DNA from: Clostridia bacterium
GTDB taxonomy: Bacteria > Bacillota > DULZ01
Direction: 5' to 3'
DNA length: 7,409 nucleotides
NCBI GenBank assembly: GCA_012520135.1
Contig: JAAYOX010000018.1
Coordinates: forward strand, 1-7,409
A model generated the notes under the pieces. It had not been told where the DNA came from and did no database searches. It saw nothing but the letters and a program-made list of their open reading frames with translations. The translations under genes were made by a program, and so were the position numbers. This document shows, in pieces, positions 5,445-7,409 of the stretch (position 1 is the first letter of the stretch; each line of letters begins with the position of its first letter).

Positions 5445-6830
5445 ATGCCGATAACACTAAAGGGGATATTGGAAGCAAAAGGTGTTCAGCTTCAGGATAC
5501 TATTTATGGTAGGGTTGGGGCAACTATACATGATTTTCCCATGAGCATAGGGGATTTCTTCAAGCTGACCAAGGAGGGCAGGGGTATAGAAGAATTTGAG
5601 CCTTTGCACAGGTTGTATTGCCTCGCCGAGGACAGGAAGAAAAGCCAAGAATACCGGGCCCTATGCGGCGAATTACAGCGAATCCAAGCTCGTCTCGGTG
5701 AAATGAAGGATTTGCAAATTGATACCGATGAACTGATTGCCGAGAAATTAAGCCTGCGCAAAAGGAAAAAAGAGCTCAACGCTGAGAAAGCAGCGCTGGA
5801 AGAGCGGTATTTCGTCCAATCCGCGTTGGAAATCCAAAAAGAGGGTGACTTCGGTCCCTTATTTCTTGAATATAAGAATGCTTTTTACTGTTCAAACTTC
5901 GCCGAAATAGCTGCAATAATACCCCGGGTTGAAGTTGTGGATACTCCTAAGTTGAAGGAAATGCCCCTGTTCGTCCGCGGCATCCGGGATTTAGTTCAAG
6001 CCGTACAAAGAGATGCACCTTTGGGTATAGTCGGCGGGCCTTGTCTCTTCGGCTCCCACGAGGTCACTATCCATATTCACCAAGAGGACGGTCAGGTAGT
6101 TCAATTTGATTTCAATACCGGTCGGCAATATGATGAGAACCATATTCTGACGGATGAACACATTGAGACCTTAATAAACAATGACTCGCAGAAAATCACG
6201 TGCATGGAGCTTGAGAACAAGAAGAAAGGTGTGACATATCAAGAATATTTGAGTATGGAATACCTTTTTGAATTTGCCCGTGTGTTGGGTGCTAAGATTG
6301 TGATCCCCATCCCGGATATGTCTTATATGAAGTTCTTTAAGAGCCTAACGGAAAAGGTTGCTGACGAGCTTAAGAAGCCGGCTTTTAAGGCTTTTGAAAG
6401 AATATCCCATGATATTGCCGATTTGTATTTAACGGTTATTGATGAGTTGCGATCCCGGTATCCGGAGGTGGAATGCCGGGTGCTTCATAGCCGTGATCCC
6501 GACCTTTGTGACTTGTTCTATGCTAAACGAGAGCAGTATGTCCAGAAGCTTTTACGTATGGGACAGGTTACCGCCAACAAAGAAAGAACTGATGCCGTTA
6601 TCGATTACATTACCATGTTGGCACTGCCTTTTTATGTTTTTGGGACCCGCAATGTTTTGCAGATTGACAGTGTTGATGAAGCAGATTCCATGCGAAAGTG
6701 CATGAAGATGCATAGCCCCGAGGTTACATTCCACAGCATTCTTTTTCCTGAATACCTGAGCAAAGACGGAGTTCATACGGTTTATTACGCTCCCCTCGAA
6801 TATAAAGACTATATCAGCTTCGGAGGTTAA
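5445..6830 (+). CDS. Unrecognised 461-residue cytoplasmic protein with N-terminal coiled coil
   Basis: ATG 5445 is preceded by a very strong GGGAGGGGG site (5430-5438). I do not recognise the family. Residues 1-60 are mixed, including 'ATIHDFPMSIGDFFKLTKEG'. Residues 62-125 form a highly charged helix with heptad-like spacing, probably a coiled coil. A compact alpha/beta region follows: 'YKNAFYCSNFAEIAAIIPRV', 'VRGIRDLVQAVQ', and 'LGIVGGPCLFGSHEVTIHIH', then 'VVQFDFNTGRQYDENHILTD'. Residues 270-300 include 'LGAKIVIPIPDMSYMKFFKS'. The last 80 residues alternate strands and helices ('NVLQIDSVDEADSMRKCM') and end in Gly-Gly. 'GIVGGPC' is glycine-rich but not a P-loop (no GK[ST]). There is no signal peptide and no membrane segment. 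A role in the same assembly as its neighbours is inferred only from position. Its stop is 1 base from the next start codon, and its last codons carry that gene's ribosome binding site, suggesting translational coupling. Confidence 0.7.
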   Translation: MPITLKGILEAKGVQLQDTIYGRVGATIHDFPMSIGDFFKLTKEGRGIEEFEPLHRLYCLAEDRKKSQEYRALCGELQRIQARLGEMKDLQIDTDELIAEKLSLRKRKKELNAEKAALEERYFVQSALEIQKEGDFGPLFLEYKNAFYCSNFAEIAAIIPRVEVVDTPKLKEMPLFVRGIRDLVQAVQRDAPLGIVGGPCLFGSHEVTIHIHQEDGQVVQFDFNTGRQYDENHILTDEHIETLINNDSQKITCMELENKKKGVTYQEYLSMEYLFEFARVLGAKIVIPIPDMSYMKFFKSLTEKVADELKKPAFKAFERISHDIADLYLTVIDELRSRYPEVECRVLHSRDPDLCDLFYAKREQYVQKLLRMGQVTANKERTDAVIDYITMLALPFYVFGTRNVLQIDSVDEADSMRKCMKMHSPEVTFHSILFPEYLSKDGVHTVYYAPLEYKDYISFGG

Positions 6831-6831
6831 C

Positions 6832-7409
6832 ATGGTCTTAATACGGAAGTTATGGAACTGGTTTGCCCGCAAGCGCTTGGATCTAGTTGACGTACTAATT
6901 CTCATTGTACTAATTGCCGGTAGCCTGTTTTGTTACGAGAACATGTACAGGTACGATCTCATTCCCGGCAAGGTCCTTCATCTGTCTAATCCGTGGCAGG
7001 TAAAAACCGATAGCACCGGTAACAGCTATGTGGTGGATCAAGAGAGATCACGGGTCGTGGTCATTGACCAGAATCACCGGGTTTCCCGCATTATTAACGG
7101 TTATGCTCCCAAAGGCGGCACCTTTTATTTTGCCGACAATATCCATGTGGATGATCAGGGAGGAATATACATCCATGATGTCTGGTGGAGTCTGACAGGC
7201 TTTTCCCTGGACGGGGAAGCCATTATGTACTATACTCCTGACGGCAGATTCGATAGCTATGTCTACGAAGTCTATTACGATGATATCTATGTGGATAAGC
7301 ACCGGATTTTCGCCATGACCGGGGATGACGATTTTCTTTATTTTGTTGCGGCAGATGAAGAGGGTTTTGTGTTGAACTCCCTCTCTTTGTCTGACGGAGA
7401 GGTTTTGGA
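6832..7409 (+). CDS. Membrane-anchored NHL/beta-propeller-like protein (3' truncated)
   Basis: ATG 6832 follows CGGAGG (6821-6826) inside the end of the previous gene. The frame stays open for 192 codons to the window edge. Residues 1-18 are basic (MVLIRKLWNWFARKRLDL) and about 19-35 form one hydrophobic helix, so this is a signal anchor with the bulk predicted outside the cytoplasm. From residue 45 there are propeller-like strands: 'GKVLHLSNPWQVKTDSTGNS', 'YVVDQERSRVVVIDQNHRVS', and then 'ADNIHVDDQGGIYIHD' and 'GEAIMYYTPDGRFDSYVYEV'. The NP..V..D..GN.YV.D....RV.V.D.... pattern is typical of NHL repeats, which form propellers that bind protein, RNA or ligands. The fold's total blade number cannot be judged because the gene runs off the window. 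Confidence 0.75.
   Translation, partial: MVLIRKLWNWFARKRLDLVDVLILIVLIAGSLFCYENMYRYDLIPGKVLHLSNPWQVKTDSTGNSYVVDQERSRVVVIDQNHRVSRIINGYAPKGGTFYFADNIHVDDQGGIYIHDVWWSLTGFSLDGEAIMYYTPDGRFDSYVYEVYYDDIYVDKHRIFAMTGDDDFLYFVAADEEGFVLNSLSLSDGEVL

Noticed and set aside
5985..6065. Glycine-rich GIVGGPC segment as a nucleotide-binding P-loop
   Set aside because: It lacks the GK[S/T] of a Walker A motif and no Walker B is evident at a suitable distance.
6439..6705. Plus-strand 88-codon frame inside the 461-residue gene
   Set aside because: Fully nested in another frame of a convincing gene, Cys/Met/Pro-rich, with no independent support.

Overview
The window reads as one continuous plus-strand gene cluster: seven genes, the first and last cut by the window ends. 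Gaps are 1 to 118 bases, there are no convincing terminators, and nothing credible lies on the minus strand. Strong purine-rich ribosome binding sites, two TTG starts, moderate GC and Gram-positive-looking codon use suggest a Firmicute, most likely a spore-former-type Clostridia of the Desulfotomaculum/Pelotomaculum kind. The taxon is an inference; no marker gene is present.

The one gene that ties the cluster to a known machine is at 3022-3588, a DUF4255/Pvc16_N-type protein. In Afp/PVC-like extracellular contractile injection systems (eCIS) this family supplies the tail terminator/cap. It is followed at 15 bases by a beta-rich protein (3604-4377). The first, truncated gene (1-237) ends in a bacterial Ig-like domain. 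No sheath, inner tube, baseplate, AAA+ ATPase or recognisable effector lies inside the window, so it would be the flank of an eCIS-type locus.

The other genes form an odd accessory set. 273-1139 is a protein-kinase-like fold that has lost its catalytic residues and carries a C-terminal membrane anchor. 1155-2903 is a single-pass membrane protein with about fifteen MORN-type repeats, nine of them (the last partial) in an exact 75-base register, and a short acidic repeat tail. 4485-5408 is a class III nucleotide-cyclase-like domain with key catalytic positions substituted, followed by a TPR-like hairpin. 5445-6830 is an unrecognised 461-residue protein with a coiled coil. 6832-7409 is the start of a membrane-anchored NHL/beta-propeller-like protein.

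Taken together, three single-pass membrane proteins, two degenerate signalling folds and several scaffold-type repeats sit beside a contractile-tail cap gene. The working hypothesis is a membrane-associated or envelope-anchored contractile apparatus with a non-catalytic signalling/scaffold module. This is inference and depends on what lies outside the window.
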